Assembly: GCA_015655255.1 (NCBI GenBank)
Contig: JAATFJ010000044.1
Coordinates: forward strand, 1 to 6,489
Length of the DNA: 6,489 bases
DNA from: Actinomycetales bacterium
GTDB lineage: Bacteria > Actinomycetota > Actinomycetes > Actinomycetales > Microbacteriaceae
Reading direction: 5' to 3'
The notes under the pieces were generated by a model. It saw nothing but the letters and a program-made list of their open reading frames with translations. It was not told the DNA's origin and ran no database searches. Both the position numbers and the translations under genes were made by a program. This document shows positions 6,007 to 6,489 of this stretch, in pieces. Every line of letters starts with the position of its first letter. Positions within the stretch are counted from its first letter, which is position 1.

Positions 6007-6489
6007 CCATGGAGCTTTTCGAGTTCACCACAGACGAGGAGAGGCCGCAGGAGCGCGGCGCCGCGCTCGGGGAGCGCTTCCGCGAGCAGATCCGCTTCGC
6101 CTATCGCGGTTATGAGCAGCTCTTCGACCGGAAGGGGCTCGCGGCGCCGGTCGTGCAGGACTACGTATCGCAGACGCTGGAGGCGACCAGAGCGTGGGCG
6201 CCATCGGCGCACGAGGAGCTGCAGGGCATGGCGGAAGGCGCCGGAATGCCGCTCTGGCATGTGGGCGCGCTCACGGCACGGACCGAGCTGCTGGCGCTGG
6301 CGGGATCTCCGGGCCTCGAGTGCACGACCGGGGTCTTCCTCCCCCGCACGGGATCACGGGAGCCGCATACGTTGCAGACGTGGGACTGGCTGCAGGAATA
6401 CTCCACGCAGGGCTTGCTGCTCGACGCCCCACGAGCCGGCGGAGGAAGGCTCCGGTGCTTCGCAGAGTTCGGCACGCTGGGCAAGATCG
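6003..6489 (+). CDS. C45-family autoproteolytic acyltransferase/hydrolase (6-aminopenicillanic acid acyltransferase-like), 3' end outside the window
   Basis: Only the first 162 codons are present, and the frame is open to the right edge. The N-terminal half matches the family: RGAALGERFREQIRFAYRGY (18-37), then a helical stretch ending in APSAHEELQGMAEGAGMPLWHV (66-87), LTARTELL (90-97), and ECTTG with Cys107. QTWDW (125-129) and FGTLGKI (156-162) follow. In this Ntn-hydrolase family a propeptide is removed autocatalytically and the exposed cysteine becomes the nucleophile, so Cys107 is the expected catalytic residue. Family members cleave or form amide bonds; examples are fungal penicillin acyltransferase and insect Tan, which hydrolyses beta-alanyl-dopamine. 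ATG 6003 overlaps the previous stop (ATGA), with GAAGGAAG at 5991-5998 as ribosome site; ATG 6009 would be better spaced. A cytoplasmic location is likely since no signal peptide is seen. The natural substrate is unknown. Confidence 0.85.
   Translation, partial: MTMELFEFTTDEERPQERGAALGERFREQIRFAYRGYEQLFDRKGLAAPVVQDYVSQTLEATRAWAPSAHEELQGMAEGAGMPLWHVGALTARTELLALAGSPGLECTTGVFLPRTGSREPHTLQTWDWLQEYSTQGLLLDAPRAGGGRLRCFAEFGTLGKI

Noticed and set aside
1..6489. CRISPR arrays, tRNA or rRNA genes, insertion sequences and prophage genes
   Set aside because: I saw no regularly spaced repeats, no tRNA-like cloverleaf, no rRNA sequence and no transposase or integrase motif. The window is an ordinary transporter operon plus two accessory genes.

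Overview
The window looks like a piece of a GC-rich actinobacterial chromosome. Codons strongly prefer G or C in the third position, GTG is used as a start, stops are mostly TGA, and genes overlap by ATGA or GTGA. The first gene encodes a lipoprotein with a Ser/Thr/Asp-rich linker after its lipobox. The genus cannot be settled from the sequence alone.

Layout: positions 1-295 hold no clear gene. They contain a coding-like scrap at the very left (1-60), a candidate promoter (-10 near 94-99), a possible seven-codon leader ORF (128-151), several inverted repeats that could pair in competing ways (148-208), and a clean 18-base inverted repeat (218-235). All other genes lie on the plus strand as one apparent operon. 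They are a solute-binding lipoprotein (296-1906), a DppB-type permease (1917-2876), a DppC-type permease (2873-3718), a DppD-type ATPase (3715-4541), a DppF-type ATPase (4546-5298), a PaiB-family FMN-binding protein (5368-6006), and the first 162 codons of a C45-family (acyl-coenzyme A:6-aminopenicillanic acid acyltransferase-like) hydrolase that runs off the right edge (6003-6489).

The first five genes make up a complete dipeptide/oligopeptide/nickel-class ABC importer, but both ATPase genes are broken as read. The DppD-like gene lacks one base just before its Walker B motif. The DppF-like gene has an in-frame TAG in place of the serine just before the H-loop histidine. Downstream of each lesion the family sequence continues intact to a normal stop, so the lesions are either very recent or errors in the sequence. 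If both are real, the importer would lack working ATPases although its binding protein and permeases look intact.

If the ATPases are intact in the living organism, the layout suggests a small uptake-and-processing unit: the importer brings in a peptide-like or N-acylated compound and the C45 enzyme cleaves an amide bond in it. The PaiB-like flavoprotein would be a regulator or an accessory enzyme. The substrate is not readable from the sequence.
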